Shown here one piece after another: positions 1-13,400 of a stretch of 64,000 nucleotides of DNA (position 1 is its first letter; the number at the start of each line of letters is the position of its first letter). Below the pieces are notes generated by a model that worked only from the letters and a program-made list of their open reading frames with translations, made no database searches and was not told the DNA's origin. The translations under genes were made by a program, and so were the position numbers. Source of the DNA: Carallia brachiata (Eukaryota; Streptophyta; Magnoliopsida; Malpighiales; Rhizophoraceae); the NCBI GenBank assembly GCA_021464245.1, contig JADCRB010000069.1, forward strand, positions 2,614,895 through 2,678,894, read 5' to 3'.

Positions 1-1137
1 GAAAACTATGAAAAAAGCACATGCACATGAGTTGCAGATGGTATACTTCATTTTTTTTTGTTAAAAGAAATTATTAATTATAAATTATAGAGTAACTGGT
101 TTTGTATCTTTATAAATTTTATATTTTTTTTAAAATTTAAATTTAATATTTTTAAAATAAAAATTATAACTAACTACTAAAATTTTCTGAGATGGAGAGT
201 ACGCTTTAGTAATTGACTTGCAAAATTGCCACTAACAACAGCATCCAAAGCGGTGTCAGACCCCAATTAATCCTCCAGCTTATAAAATAATTCACAATGA
301 ACTTCATTTAGACGTATTTATAATGAGCTCAATATATTTTATAACTTCACTATGGCATATTTAACAACTTAATCTTCACCATCCGTCATATTTGATAAAA
401 AAAAAATTAATTAGATTTTCGTAGCAAGAGAAGCACTACTTGTACCCAGTTTGATGGTGCGTCGGTTGTTTTCTCACATAATTGAAAAAGTGAAAAATGA
501 ATGATATAATATTTTTTTATAATGCATGTAGTGCTTTATCTTATTCTAAATGCAATATATCTTGATTATTTGTACAGAAAAATTTTTACTGTCCCACCAA
601 ATCGACCCCCAGCTTTTCTGCTATGAAAATTTTTCATCGTCTATATCTGCGACCCTGTCTTTGTCCAAGTACTCAAAAATCAAAATGACAGACAAACCTG
701 TTGCAATTAGGAATTTTGGTTTGCGATCCGCCAAACTAAAAAATCAATACGTGAGTAGATGGATAGGGCTCAATGCGAACCATTATAATCATTTATTATT
801 ATGCATCAAGAAAACATTATTACTATAATTAACAGTTATGATTATACATTTTATACTCACGTCCAACCGTTTTCGATAACAAGCCTCTCTATAACTTTTT
901 TCTTCTGAAGAGTTTGTAAATGAATTACTTGAGTTGGCCTCAGATAGAAAGTTTGACGCTAGGTCAGGAATGAATCCAGCAGCATCCTTTGTATGTTGCA
1001 CGAAAAAAATAAAAGAGCAAAGTAATCAAAGAATTTGATCCACGCACAGGAACGAAACAGCACTCGGAAATGGAAAGCCCGAAAATAGGGGAAAAAAAAA
1101 AACATTGCATTTGACCGAGCGAAAGGCAAAAGTCTTT
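1..1137. other. Intergenic, AT-rich, downstream of the kinase gene
   Basis: I see no supportable gene here. The stretch is AT-rich with short open frames that look random. It presumably includes the 3' untranslated region of the minus-strand kinase gene whose stop codon lies at 1138. Confidence 0.5.
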
Positions 1138-3018
1138 CTAAAACGAAACAGCACTCCCACAGCGCGATACCATGGGCCTGGAAGTGGAACCCCATTCCAA
1201 GGCCTCTGCCACAGCTTGCTGGCGTTCTTGTTGGCTATCTTCTTCGTGGCAGGTCATTGCCTTTTGGTCAGATGGTGCAGAAGGAAACGACGTAGGTTTT
1301 CCATTTGTTTCAGAACCAAGAATGCTGAGTGCAGTGACTACATCACTCATCAAAGGCCGAGCAGCAGCTTCTTCGTGTAGACACATTGCTGCAACTGCAA
1401 CTGCTTGGTATAAGCCCCTCGTTGGGAATTTCCCCCTAAGAAGTGGATCAGCTAACTCCGGATATCTCTTTGGTTCCTTGAATACCGGTTCTGCCTGTTT
1501 TACAAAAGAAGCTACGAATTACTATAGCCCTTCACGGTTCAAATTTTTTGATCTTGGTCGTATCTTGTAACCAGCTAGGCTAAATCAACTAGTTGGTTCA
1601 AATTTTATGGTATGAAAAATTAACATTAGACAAGCCAACCTATGGCTATGGAGAGATGCAGAGTGTACTTGTACTACCCAGGTCACTAAATTTTGCTCTC
1701 TATTTGATCTCGTGGTGTCAATCACCCTCTTTCCAGTGATCAACTCCAGCAAGACAACTCCAAAACTGTAGACGTCTGATTTAACGGTCAATTGACCTGT
1801 TCTTTGATATTCTGGTGCGCAATAACCATATGTCCCCATTACCCTGGTAGATACATGCGAGCTGTCCCCGACAGGACCGAGTTTGGCTAGGCCAAAATCC
1901 GATAGTTTTGCATTGTACTCTTTGTCCAGCAAGATGTTGGATGACTTCAAATCTCGATAAATTACTGGAGGATTCGCCTTGTCGTGCAGATATTCTAATC
2001 CTTTGGCAGAATCTAATGCTATTTTCATTCTTGTGTACCAATCTAATGGCTTTTGTCTTGGAGAAAGATCTGAAAATTAAAATAATATGGAGCGTGCAAT
2101 AAAATAGGGTCAATATAGAGACGAATGAGCATGTTGTGTATTCAAGTTTCTGCAGAATTGTTCAGTAATGCAGATGAAGAAGAACTAGTATACCTACCTA
2201 GTAGATGATCTTCAAGGGACCCGGCTGGCATGTACTCATAAACCAGAAGTCTTTGATCTCCATCAGCACAGTATCCTATAAGATTTACTAGATTGGGATG
2301 GTGTAAGAGACTCAGCATTAACACCTCAACGAGGAACTCTCTATTTCCTTGCAGTCCATTCCTATCGAGTTGCTTCACTGCCACGATCTTAATAAAATAT
2401 AAGCCGATGTCAGTGATCAATTTTTTTGTTGCTTTGAAAGAACATAGAGATCGAAAATGGACATCAAGCGAGACATATTACGTACTTGGCCAGTTCTCTC
2501 AAGTCTTCCCTTGTAAACTCTTCCAAATCCGCCTTCTCCAATCAGACATTCTTTTCGGAAATTCCTCGTGGCTGTTGCCAGTTCCCGGAAAGTAAATGTC
2601 TGAGATGTCATTTTCTTTTCCCATCGACTTTGGGGGCATCTTTAAGGTTGTGAGCTTCATGTGTGTGGCATGGTCTGTGATTCTCTGCAGAATAAACAAT
2701 TGTAATTCAAAAGCCACTCCAACAAGAAAAATCAGCCTATGGGAAAAACATGAAATCTTGACACCGTTCCTGATGGCAATGAGTAAAGCAGCGGCGATAT
2801 ACAAAAACACTAGAATGTTGATTTGATGAGACTTGACTTCTAGTTGTTAAGTTCCATGATGGTTCAACAATTTGAGGCTTGAAAATGTGCTCACCAGGCC
2901 TACAATTGAGCGTAATTGCCGGTTCTCTGCTACGAGGAACGCTTTGTGATCTTCTGTTGTTATGTCTCCTCCTAGCCCCCTTCTTCTCTTGTATAGAAAA
3001 ACATGAAAACAGACTCAT
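1138..3018 (-). CDS. Receptor-like cytoplasmic kinase, PBL/RLCK-VII type (five exons)
   Basis: Serine/threonine kinase of the PBS1-like (RLCK subfamily VII) group. These act at the plasma membrane just downstream of receptor kinases in immunity and hormone signalling. My model has exons 3018-2833, 2599-2486, 2387-2198, 2069-1678 and 1494-1138, all joined at GT-AG sites in frame, giving 412 residues, the usual family length. Exon 1 encodes a basic N-terminus starting MSLFSCFS. Exon 2 carries the glycine loop [11 protein letters not shown], exon 3 the VAVK lysine and the EFLVEV segment, and exon 4 the catalytic YRDLKSSN, the SDFGLAK metal-binding motif and GYCAPEY. Exon 5 holds the C-lobe. The N-terminus lacks a glycine at position 2, so N-myristoylation is not expected, but Cys6 could be S-acylated. 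The exon 1 to exon 2 junction is the least certain: a different acceptor at about 2691 leaves the frame. Kinase identity is certain; the exact family member is not. Confidence 0.88.
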
Positions 3019-4586
3019 TTACAAGAATGTTGAATCTGAAGATGGTGAATTTTCCCTTTTGTCTTTTCTTCTCACGTCTCAATTCGTTTGAGTCTCGGGA
3101 AACTGAGATTGTCAAATGTACCTCCAAAAAACTAACTCCGGAACCTTTAATCGGGACTAACTTCCAAAAGTTCAATCGGATCGAATGAGAGATCAATCAT
3201 ATGTACCCGTGGAACCCCATTTTTAAAGTGCAACTCATATCAAATTCTACCAATAAATGGCAGGCTTGCCAACGACTTGGACTTTGGTTGCATAGTTTCC
3301 ATAGACGAACTCAGAATTTTTCATGGACAAAGATATAGAAGATGTAGAATCAAATCAAACAAGCCTACCAAATGATCAGAACAAACAAGTAATTGGAGAT
3401 GTGAAGGTAGGCTTGATCCTTTCAATAACAGAACCCTTAGCAATGCAGCGTTGAAATGCTATGTTGGTTACAAAATATGTGGTTTGGTAGCCGGGCAACA
3501 AACAACAAATTAACCAAAAAACCCAGAAGCTTAAAAAAACGTGAAATACCAAAAACCTTGGAGAAATCGAACAATTAAATGAAAAGGTTAAATAACAAAC
3601 ATGGCTGTCTTTTGTTAAGGGTCAACGTAAAAATGGAGACAAACCAGAACGAAATCGTGGTGAATCCAGATGTCTGTATCGTAGGTGGTTTTTAAGAGAA
3701 GACAAAAATAGAAATAAAGAGTGTTTTTAACATATTTATGCATTAATTTTTAACAAAAAATTACGCGTTCTCATATTTTTAGCCAACCCATTGAGCCAGG
3801 ATTCACTACAAAATGGGAGCCCCATGGCATGAGAAATTGCTCAACAAAATTGGATGTGTAGTGCAGCATATCGTGCACGGGACTAGGCGGAGCATGACAT
3901 GGAGATCAAAAGTTCCAAAAAAAACCAATTTAATTAAAAGTTTAATTTCTTAAATAAGACGATTCTAATACGCTCCAAGTAAAATCTAATTGGATGAGGA
4001 GCGTAACTAAAAGTTCAAACTATTAGGCTTATTAATGAACTATATATTAAATTCTAACAAGAAATCAAGCGAAAGTCCATTATGCGCGAAACATGGAGGA
4101 AAACAAATTAAGTGTTTAACAAGTTTGCGTCAAAAAAACTTAATTGTCAAAATTGTCAAGATCGCACAATGTAAATGGTTATTTATCCGCGTATTTGTTG
4201 TATTTGCCCTTTTTTTTTATAGTTTAACAAACACCTGATTTTTATGTTTATATTCTATTGCCACTTATTTTTTTTAATAGTAATTCATTTAATTCTTTTT
4301 TTCTCCCTCGTATCTGTTAGCTTGAATTAGAAAATCCCACGAGGCTTCTCGACAATTAGAATGACATACACATTTACATGCATAAACAAATTAAAGTCAG
4401 AATGGGAAACCCAGAAAAGTCCATGGAAACCAGATTTTTCGTGGGCTGGAAGGCTGTAAGTTGCACATTGTTCCAGTTCTCTCATCGATCTCAAAAAAAG
4501 AGACATGCTCATCTAATCCAATTTATTATTATTTTTTTTAAAAAGACTTTCTTAAATGAGTTGGCTTACAAGTCGTTGGAACCACT
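3019..4586. other. Intergenic, upstream of the kinase gene
   Basis: Contains the likely promoter and 5' untranslated region of the minus-strand kinase next to 3018. Otherwise it is AT-rich, and I can support no gene in it. Confidence 0.45.
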
Positions 4587-4936
4587 GTTGTCAGAATCGG
4601 ACCGGACCGGCCGGTCGGACTGATTGAATCGGAGACCGGCCGGTGGTCCGGGCCGATTTAGGTAAATTTCGAAGGATGATTCGAACCGGTCAAAACCGAA
4701 AAAAATTATAATTTAAGTATTAACTTTAATTTAAAAGTTCAATTTAGTTCTAAATCTATTAAAAATTTCAATTTCATCATTAAAATTAGAAAAATTAATA
4801 TTTAATCATTATCTATAAATATTATTTTTATAATTATTTTTATACAAATATATATTAATAAATATCGGTTCAAATGCCGGTTGAACTTTAACCCAGTAAT
4901 ATTTTCGGTTCGATAACCGGTCCGATTTTTGACAAC
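4587..4936. mobile_element. MITE-like element, GGACCGG-ended family, copy 1
   Basis: A 350-bp element bounded by near-identical inverted ends. The left end reads GTTGTCAGAATCGGACCGG, and the reverse complement of the right end reads GTTGTCAAAAATCGGACCGG. The interior is AT-rich with no coding capacity, as expected of a non-autonomous DNA transposon. Its right half clearly matches the copy at 9049-9549, including the shared AATATTTTCGGTTC segment before the end. I could not define a convincing target-site duplication, so the superfamily is unassigned. Confidence 0.65.
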
Positions 4937-7452
4937 CTTGATTGGAACATAACAATAATTGAAACTAACATTTTTTTTCTCAGAATTTTTAATGATTTAG
5001 GGAGCATGGAGGAGATTGAATAAGAAAAGGAACATGAGGATAGATAAAATTCACCAAATTAAAAAAAAAAAAAAAAAGTCAAACATGGTGAATTGGAGAA
5101 TTTTTTTTTTTTTTTTTTTGGTTTACAGTTTTTTGTTTTTTTTTTTTTGGTCTAAGTGAATTGGAGAAACCGAGAAAGTTAGACACTCGAGAAATACGAA
5201 ACATGACTTGCACTTTTGGTCTTCCATATACGCGGACCGCGGTGGGGTATATTAATTGGGCCTTAGGTTGCAACTTTGGGCCTTTCGGACTACTTTTATG
5301 ATTGTATGGGCCGCTTCTTTTCTTACATTTCCCTTCGTATTGTTGGATTTGGAGTTCCAAGCAACGCAAGTCTATAAGCTGGGGATTGTTTTTTTGACAA
5401 AAAAAAAAAAGTGGATTATTTTTCTTAAAATAACAAACTAAATAAAAATCCAATTAAATATTAGGGATAGCATAAAATATAAATAAATAAATATCATATT
5501 ATTTCTCTTAACTTAAATAACTTATCCGCGAGTAGGGAGAAAGTTTGCTACCATATTATTTGGCTAGTAGGATCGCAACGTGCATCTCTTTCTTTTATCA
5601 TATCCTCTTCTATTCCAAGGCCTTTTTCTTGGACCATAAAATTAGTTGAATTTAGTGCATCTTTAGACCTTGCATGCAACTCCATTCTGAATAATTGCTA
5701 TTTAAAAGTCAACTTATAATTAATTTATTATATTATTATTATTTATTATAACAACGAGCACTCCCTTTTAATGAATTATTTTTGTCCATAGAAAAGATAA
5801 TAGAACCATCATATAAAAAAGTAAAAAAAATAGACTGAAATTTTAATTTTAATTTCTTAAATTATTAAAAGTCATTATTTCTAATTACTTCCACTAACCT
5901 CTTAAACAAACTGTTAAATTGAATGAACTCTGCCCATCTACCAATCTTTCTCGCTAAATCTTCTTACCTTGTTTCTCCCGAGGACAACAGACCCAATCAG
6001 TAACCACAATTATTGACTCGACAAATAAACAGCCAGTGAAAACTATACTGTTGCAATTATTAAATCATGGGGCTGGGCAGCTATATAGGTTGCTAGCTAG
6101 CGAGGGAAAAATAAAGAAACAGAGCCCATAATGCAGTCTCTCTCGTGATCTTGGTGGTTGTTTTGGCATCTCAGCTTTTCTTGGATCATGACTTGGCACT
6201 GTTTTGAAAGGACAAAAGCAAAGGTCCAAAGGGAGGTATGACCAAATAATTTCTGATCTTCAGAGGCAAAACGAGACAAAATGGGCTCTACTCCACTCTC
6301 AGACCTGACATCACTGTTGGCCCTCAGCGGATCGACTGTTTGAAAAAAAAAAGAAAAATTCTAGATACAACAATTTTATTAAAAAATAAGAGAATACACG
6401 AGAATATAAATTATTAATATTAAAAAAAAAATAAATTATTTAATATTATTAAATAAATTACGTATATATTTTTATCCGTTGAAACGGGTTAGGTTAGAAT
6501 GCTCCTACAAATAATCTGCCGCCTTTGCACAGTTCGAAAGGAAACACATTCAAGCACCTCCAGCTGGCAGATTTCCTACTTCTTTCCCATTCTTTCTCTT
6601 ATCTCTTACTTGTTCTAGTAGAATTAAAAGAGGATGTATGCAATTTCTTGGTTAAGATTCTTGAATTAGAACTAGCAAGTCTCTTGAAAAGGAACCAAAA
6701 AACAAACCCTCTAATATATCCCAAAACATAAACTATTCTACGACTTACAAACCATTTTGCCGGTTTCACAAATCTTCGGTTCATCACTTTTAGGCGAAGC
6801 AACCGCCATGGAAGAAACATAGCCAAACATATGGCACGGCATGTAGGAACCTGATTTATTCATTGAATTCAGAAATTTTGATACTCCTTGACCAAAATTT
6901 TTTAAAATATGTATATAAAATTTTGACACTCGGATATATAAAGAATAATTATCCCACTCTCTCACCACAGCGAAAATTCTGAGAAAACCACCCAACTCAG
7001 GAGAAGAAAATTTGCTGAATCATTGGATTTTCCCAACTTTTTTCTAGAATTCAAGATCTGTAAAATATTCATACGAGCCATAAGATAAAGCTCTCCAAAA
7101 AAAAACATATATGGACCGAGAGAAGTTGCATATACCAAAAGTTCAAGATTTCAAGAAGATTTTTACATTTTTTAATGAGAAATAGAAACCCTCTTCCCAC
7201 CCAATACATTATGCAAAGACGAAATATAAGAAAAAAAAGGCAAAAACAAAAAAAGCTGAGAATATTGATTACATATATATAACAACAAAACCAACAAAAA
7301 CTGTCAGACTGCGAGTATTAATGCTCCACTAAAACCATAACCAAAAAGATGCCAACCCAAATAACTTCACCATTCCAAAACTTCAATACAATTACTTTAA
7401 CTGGGTCACGGTGGTTCAAGCCTTAGGCTCTCCCCATTAACCGAATTGCCTT
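4937..7452. other. Intergenic with a TGGGCC cluster and poly-T tracts
   Basis: No gene recognised. Long poly-T/poly-A runs lie around 5060-5150. Three same-orientation TGGGCC hexamers (site II type) start at 5257, 5277 and 5307. The stretch up to 7452 lies 3' of the minus-strand CLE gene and probably includes its 3' untranslated region. Confidence 0.45.
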
Positions 7453-7773
7453 TCAATTTGATATGGGGTTTGGACCACTGGGAACTTCATGCGCATCAGC
7501 CCCATACTCTTCGTGCTTCGATTCTGGGGAAGAAGTATGCGTTTTTTCTGGTTGTTTTGGGTGCAAATTCATATTAGTAGAGGCTGATTCCGAGGATTCA
7601 AAAAGAAGCCTTTTGATGGAATTTGAAGAGGAGGCCACCATATTTGATGGGTTCATGGGGTTATTAAGGTTTATGAGTAGGAGCCAAATGAAGAGAAGGG
7701 CAAAGAAGAGAATGTAATGGTGTGATTTTGTGTAGGCTTCAGTGATCGTTGAGCGTGTTTTTGGTGTTGCCAT
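7453..7773 (-). CDS. CLE41/44: CLE peptide precursor encoding TDIF (CLE41/CLE44 orthologue)
   Basis: Intronless precursor of 106 residues for a secreted signalling peptide. The last 12 residues are HEVPSGPNPISN, identical to TDIF (tracheary element differentiation inhibitory factor), the peptide of Arabidopsis CLE41 and CLE44. TDIF is made in phloem, is sensed by the receptor kinase TDR/PXY, and keeps vascular cambium cells dividing while blocking xylem differentiation. The start chosen is the ATG at 7773 (MATPKTRS), which matches the family N-terminus. The frame is open further upstream, but that stretch is low-complexity and resembles 5' untranslated sequence. A hydrophobic secretion signal covers about residues 20-37, followed by a variable region with KRLLFESS, also typical of CLE41/44. 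In the known peptide the prolines at positions 4 and 7 are hydroxylated. The sequence cannot separate CLE41 from CLE44. Confidence 0.95.
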   Translation of the reverse strand: MATPKTRSTITEAYTKSHHYILFFALLFIWLLLINLNNPMNPSNMVASSSNSIKRLLFESSESASTNMNLHPKQPEKTHTSSPESKHEEYGADAHEVPSGPNPISN

Positions 7774-9048
7774 GCAATAACTGGAAAAAAATAAACCAAC
7801 CCCCAAGAGTCTGCAGGGGTTCAATATCCATGAACCGAAACCAAAGATAAGAAGAGAGACAGCGCGGGGAAAGAAATAAGAGAGAAGTAGAAGAAGAAGA
7901 AGAAGCTTCTGCAAAAGTGAATGGCTGGAAAGTAAGTTTTGAAATTCGATACACATTTGTAGAGGAACCAAGAAAACAGCTTAAAATGGAAGCACATATG
8001 AAAGTTGAAAGGTACTGCGGCGAAACTGTGTATTTACCCTGAAGCCCTTGTACGACTAAACAGAGATTTCGAATAACATTTTTAGTGTGACTAAAAGGCC
8101 CTTAGCATTAGTAAGTGAGGGCTTGGGTTCAACCATGATCTATGCTGCAATAATAGCCAACTAAAATACTGGCTGGTATTAGTATAGTTGGCTATTAAGT
8201 ATTACTTTGAATTAAAAGATTGAAAGTTTAAACTTCACTTTTTTATTAATTTTATTTTTTATTAATTTTTTTCTTTAAATATATATAAATTATGACTCTC
8301 TTTAAAAATTAAAAAAGATAAACTTTTAATATTTGTACGCAAAAAAAAAAAAAACATGGCAAATGAATTCGTGAGCAAACAAGATTAATCAATTAATCAA
8401 TAATAAACATCCTAATTCAAATTAATTAATGCCGAAGCCTTCTGACGAGTTTTAATTTTTATTTCTTAAATATCTATAGCCTATAGGAAATCGAAATCAA
8501 TTATCAAAATATCTCTCCTGTCAAAAACCAATACAGTTTGTGAAGGGTGTTATAGTCTTCTTGTCAAACATTGAGGCACCACTTTAGAAGTGGGGCCATC
8601 CGGCAAAACAAATATCAAAGAATCGTGAAAGATAAAGACAGCATCATTAAATAGGAGAGAGAGCGAGAGAGGAGGCAACCGATAGACAGATCTCTCTCTT
8701 TTTTTTTTTTTTTTTTGAGAATAAGAGATAGACAGCTCTTGAAAGGACAGATGTTTGACTTTGTCTTGCTTGGCCGGTTCCCCAAGAAATCTTTCTCCGA
8801 CTGGGGAGGATGTCCATTGGTTGGGGTATATTCTTGAAAGCAAAAAATTAAATAACTTATTTTTATTAAGATATTCATGATATTATTTAATGGTAAATTA
8901 TTAAATAATTAAATTTTTTAAAAAATTATAAATTATTAAATTTTATTAAATAAACAGCCTGTTTAATTATATTTTTTAAAAATAAATTACATGGTAGTGT
9001 TTTTTTTTTCCAATAAAAACAAAGAGGATGGATAAACAAGAAAACAAT
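7774..9048. other. Intergenic, CLE promoter side
   Basis: Adjacent to the CLE start is a purine-rich plus strand (7866-7905, AGAAG repeats), that is, a pyrimidine-rich leader on the coding strand, typical of a 5' untranslated region. Further out are a small hairpin (8151-8196), a GA-rich and poly-T patch (8655-8716) and AT-rich filler. No other gene seen. Confidence 0.5.
8151..8196. repeat. Short inverted repeat
   Basis: The arms AATAGCCAACTA and TAGTTGGCTATT are exact reverse complements flanking a partly paired interior (AAATAC against GTATT), giving a hairpin of about 46 nt. It could be a decayed MITE core. Confidence 0.6.
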
Positions 9049-9549
9049 GTTGTTAAAATCGGACTGGACCGATCGGTCTGATCGGTTCAACCAGTGACCG
9101 GTCAAAGGTCCGGGCCGGTTCATGGTAACTTTTGGCCCTTAAGGTTCAATCAGTGACCGATCAAAGGTCCGAACCGGTTCATGATAACTTTTGACCCTTA
9201 ACTCATATCGGTCAAAATAGGTAAAAATCGGTGAAAAATCGAACCGGTTCAACCAGTTTAAACCAAATAAAAGTTTCATAAATTATAATTTGATTTTAAA
9301 GTTTATTTAAATTATAATTTGAGTTTTAAATTTAATTAAAACTTTCAATTTAGTTCTAAATTTATCAAAACTTTCAATTTAATCCTTAAAAATAAAAAAG
9401 TAATATTTAATAACCATATATAAGTATTATTTTTTTAAATTACTTTTATACATATATATATTAATAAATACTGGTTCAAATACCGATTCGACCGGTTGAA
9501 ACTTAACCTCCTAATATTTTCGGTTCAATAACTGATCCGGTTCTAACAA
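9049..9549. mobile_element. MITE-like element, GGACCGG-ended family, copy 2, with internal duplication
   Basis: Related to the element at 4587-4936. The left end begins GTTGTTAAAATCGGACTGG and the right end reads, in reverse complement, TTGTTAGAACCGG. The AT-rich middle and right halves align with copy 1. Unlike copy 1, the left half holds a tandem duplication of about 60 bp (about 9084-9143 and 9144-9200) that shares CAAAGGTCCG and GGTTCAT blocks, which explains its greater length. Non-coding. Confidence 0.6.
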
Positions 9550-10400
9550 TTTTGCAACAAACTAGTTCTTGCTGTCAATCATGTCCATTGTCTTAATTCG
9601 CGTTATGTTTCCCTATAATAAGTTGGGTATACAAACGTGATAGCATCTCTTTTTAAAAAAGAAAAACTAAAAAAAAAATGTTGTTAATATATAAATTATC
9701 ACGTTTATAACAAATTTATTCAACTTATCTCATATAGAAGATCCACTATTTGAGCACTTATGGGCTCAAACATAACTCCACGATGATCCACTTAGTAATT
9801 GCTAAATCTTGAACCTAATATCTGTCCTAAATTTTTTAAGTCTAACATTAACACAAAGACACTAAACTTTTTGTATTAGAGTGAGAATTCAAAATTGAGT
9901 CCACTATATATAAATATATTAATTATCATTAATACTGTGTTAAGGGTGAAGGATTTTGAATAAAAAAAAGGAAAGAAAAATCAAAAGTTAAAAAGTATTA
10001 TTATTATATTATTATTTTTTATAATTTTTTTTATTTAATTTTATCAATCGAAATAAATAATTTTACTTTTTCTCTAACAAATTACTATTTATTTTTTTTA
10101 CAACTTTTTAATTATTTTTTATCACTTTTTATTAATTATAATATCATCATTATTATATATTATCTTCTATTCATTTTATTTATCATTACTTTTTATTAAT
10201 TCAAAATATTACAAATTATTATTTCAAATGATAATTTGACAGGATCTACTGGTGGGACGTTATGCAGGCCTATAACATAATGCAGACAAATGGCTACCAG
10301 ACTTCTCATTTGGGTTGTTATTGTTTTTAACCTGATTAAAATTTGCTATATTTTTTAATTGATATTTTTTGCTTTTTTTAATGAAAAAAGGTGAATCTTC

Positions 10401-10459
<59 letters not shown>

Positions 10460-13400
10460 GGTGAGATCGGTATTATTTATTAATTTTTTATTTAATTTTT
10501 TTATAAAAAATTTATTATCTAAATATTATCAAACTCGAATAACTTTTTTTCTATATCCAACCACAATATAAACAAATTTAAAATTTATTAATCTCTTTTT
10601 GAGCTTAGATACCATGTCTTTCAACACTTTATTATTGATGGAAAAGAGAGTAGGCTGGAGACTCCGATCTAAATCAATAAAAAAAATTAAATTATTATTA
10701 AATTATTACCTCAAAATGATATAATTTTATTATTAATGCAAATTATCAAAAATAAGAGACGAGCGCTTCAGCATGAAAATTTCATTTCAGAGAGGCAGTG
10801 GCGTTTGTTCCTCCATGGTTGTAATGACATGCATTAGTGCTAAAAAAAACTGAAACTGAAATTAAAATTAAAAATTAAAATATTTTCACGCGCTTAAAGA
10901 ATAAAGAGGTGGTTCCAGAGAGGTACATTCGGTGACATCCGCGTCACAACCATGGTAATCTGTCTAATTACTTCATGATTAGATCATGACAAGGAAGCCA
11001 AACAGTGTATTTAGGTGGCGAGAAAATAATAAAAAAAATATCTATAAAAAAATTATTTAGATAGATGTGAAATAAATAAAATAAAATAATAATAATAAAA
11101 TTATAAGTTTTTTTAAAAATATATAAAAAATATATGAAAAAATTAATTAAAAAAAATGTGATTTCCTTTTTTTTAATTACTATCTTTTCAGCACTTTATT
11201 ATTATTTTTTTTTGGTCAAATTTTTTTATTATTATTATCAACCAAACAAGGCACGAAACAGGCCTAGTGGCACCTTACATTAGACCAAGCTCGTCGGACT
11301 TGTGGAAGGGCTCCGGGGCTAAGGGGCCCACGACTTCCTCAGATTTGCACTGACCCCTTACTCATCATGTCATATTTAAGACCTCATCTGACCGACTATA
11401 TGTCCCCCTTGGTAAGTTGCTCATGCGGCCACATGACTTTTAGTTTCAAAATAAATAATTGGCGAAAGTATGAGAAAGAATAAGATATCAATTTGATATT
11501 ATGAAGCACGAACAAGATTCTTTGAGGTTTTTAAACATGGATTATCCTAGTTTGTCTTCCTTTTTCCAAATTTATGGACATATTTGTTCTATTATAATAG
11601 ATTAGTAAATTTACATATATTTATCGGGCTTATAACTGAACTTGCCATTACATTTTTTTTAACACAAAAAATATTCATTGCAAATATAAAGATTATTAGA
11701 TCTGTGGGTTGAGACTGACTTTTTAAAACTGTTGATATTCTTATTTAATCTCTCTCATATAAAGAACTCACTATCAAAATACTATTAGATCTGAAGTAAG
11801 TTTCCTAAACTCAACAACAATGTTAACGAATATTATATTTATACACCCCGCTCATACTAAATATTCTTAATTACAAGGAAAGCAACTAAACTGCTATTTC
11901 TAGTAACTATTTGTCATCGGATATGGAAACTAATAATTCTTATAGATGGACAGTGAAATTCTATGTGGGTGTGACGGTTATGATGCCTTTTGTACCTAAT
12001 CTTACCTTTTTCACCATCATTAAAACGCTAAGTGCCCTTTTGACAAGGACGATATCTCATATTGTCTACGTTCTTTTTCCCGGGAATCAGTTTTGTAAAA
12101 AATATATTATTCCTTTTTAATCACCTTGATTCTTCGTAGAGTTCTTCAGGGTCACTACATAACCATCAAATTTTGATGGTCGTAAATAGTTATAATATAC
12201 GAAATAGTAGACAAAATATATGATATTTTTTATATTTATAAAAAAATATGCGGTATATTAAAAATATATATACAATCTGTCTAAATAATTATATATTTTT
12301 TAAATTAAAAAATGTTGATTCTTAATATTTATTCACACAGTCATATAATTCTTTTTAATATATTATATAATTTTTTTTATAATTCCTTTACTACATCCTA
12401 TATTTTATTTATTTACATAAGTCGTATACTTATTTTCTGCATATCATATATTTTCTCTATTGTGTCGTATATTATAATTATTTATAACTACCAAATATTG
12501 CAGCCACCAAGATTTTCTGTTCTTGATATTCTCTTCCCACCTACTCGGCTTATGAGCAAGGAATTAAGCAATACATGCCGACCCTTCTGCTATGATATCC
12601 TTGTTTCTGAAGATAAGTATATTCCCATTACTATATTCTATTTACAGCTACAATATTCATTTCAGAATCGACAAGTCTTGCGCATACATTTATCATTTAT
12701 GGACTTCAAGTCTTCCCTTTTTTTTTCTCACATTTTCCAGGGTTCGCTTTATAGCTCTATTTACCAATATATATAGCCTCGGCAAAATGTAATACTAGAC
12801 TTGAGCATGTTGAACTAGTTTTAGTCAGACCTGAACGCATCGAGACAACCAGCTCGTAGGCCATTTGCATCAAATTGGTAAATGGGCGAGGCACAAATCA
12901 GTCGCCCTACCAAGCCAGTAGCCACATGATTTCAATCAGGCCTTCCGTTGCGTGTGTGTGTGTGTGCGTTTTTTTTTATTTTTTTGAAAAAAGATATTGG
13001 GCCACCAGCTCGGCAGTTCAAGGCGTGATTCATCAAGCATCTTAGCCTTGAATTTTTCAAGCTGCTCTATTGATGGGAAAGGATAAGGAAAATAAGCCAC
13101 ATTGACACATAAACATGGACTTACCAATTAAATAGTAATGATTGGGAGCTGCATCTTTTGCTTTATATAAGGACTTATTTTTGGGATCTCCTCAAAATTA
13201 GAAAACTGTTTCAAAAATAACCTTTTGTAGAGAAAATATAAAGCAAAAAAGATATGACTCACTAATGAAGCTTCCAATCAAAATCATCAACACGTCAAAA
13301 AAATTCATAATCGACATCAAATTACTACACTAACAATTGCCTGCCTGGTCTCACCTAATGTTCCTGTCACCAGGAAGATAGTTGCAAAGATCAACAATTA

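Noticed and set aside
2486..2720. Possible frameshift at the start of the kinase exon 2
   Set aside because: Using the CAG acceptor that gives TFTFREL and the donor after TTRSQ yields an in-frame 412-residue protein, so no frameshift is needed.
12312..12776. 154-codon open frame
   Set aside because: AT-rich, very high Ile/Tyr/Phe content, no domain and no conserved copy; looks like chance in low-GC DNA.
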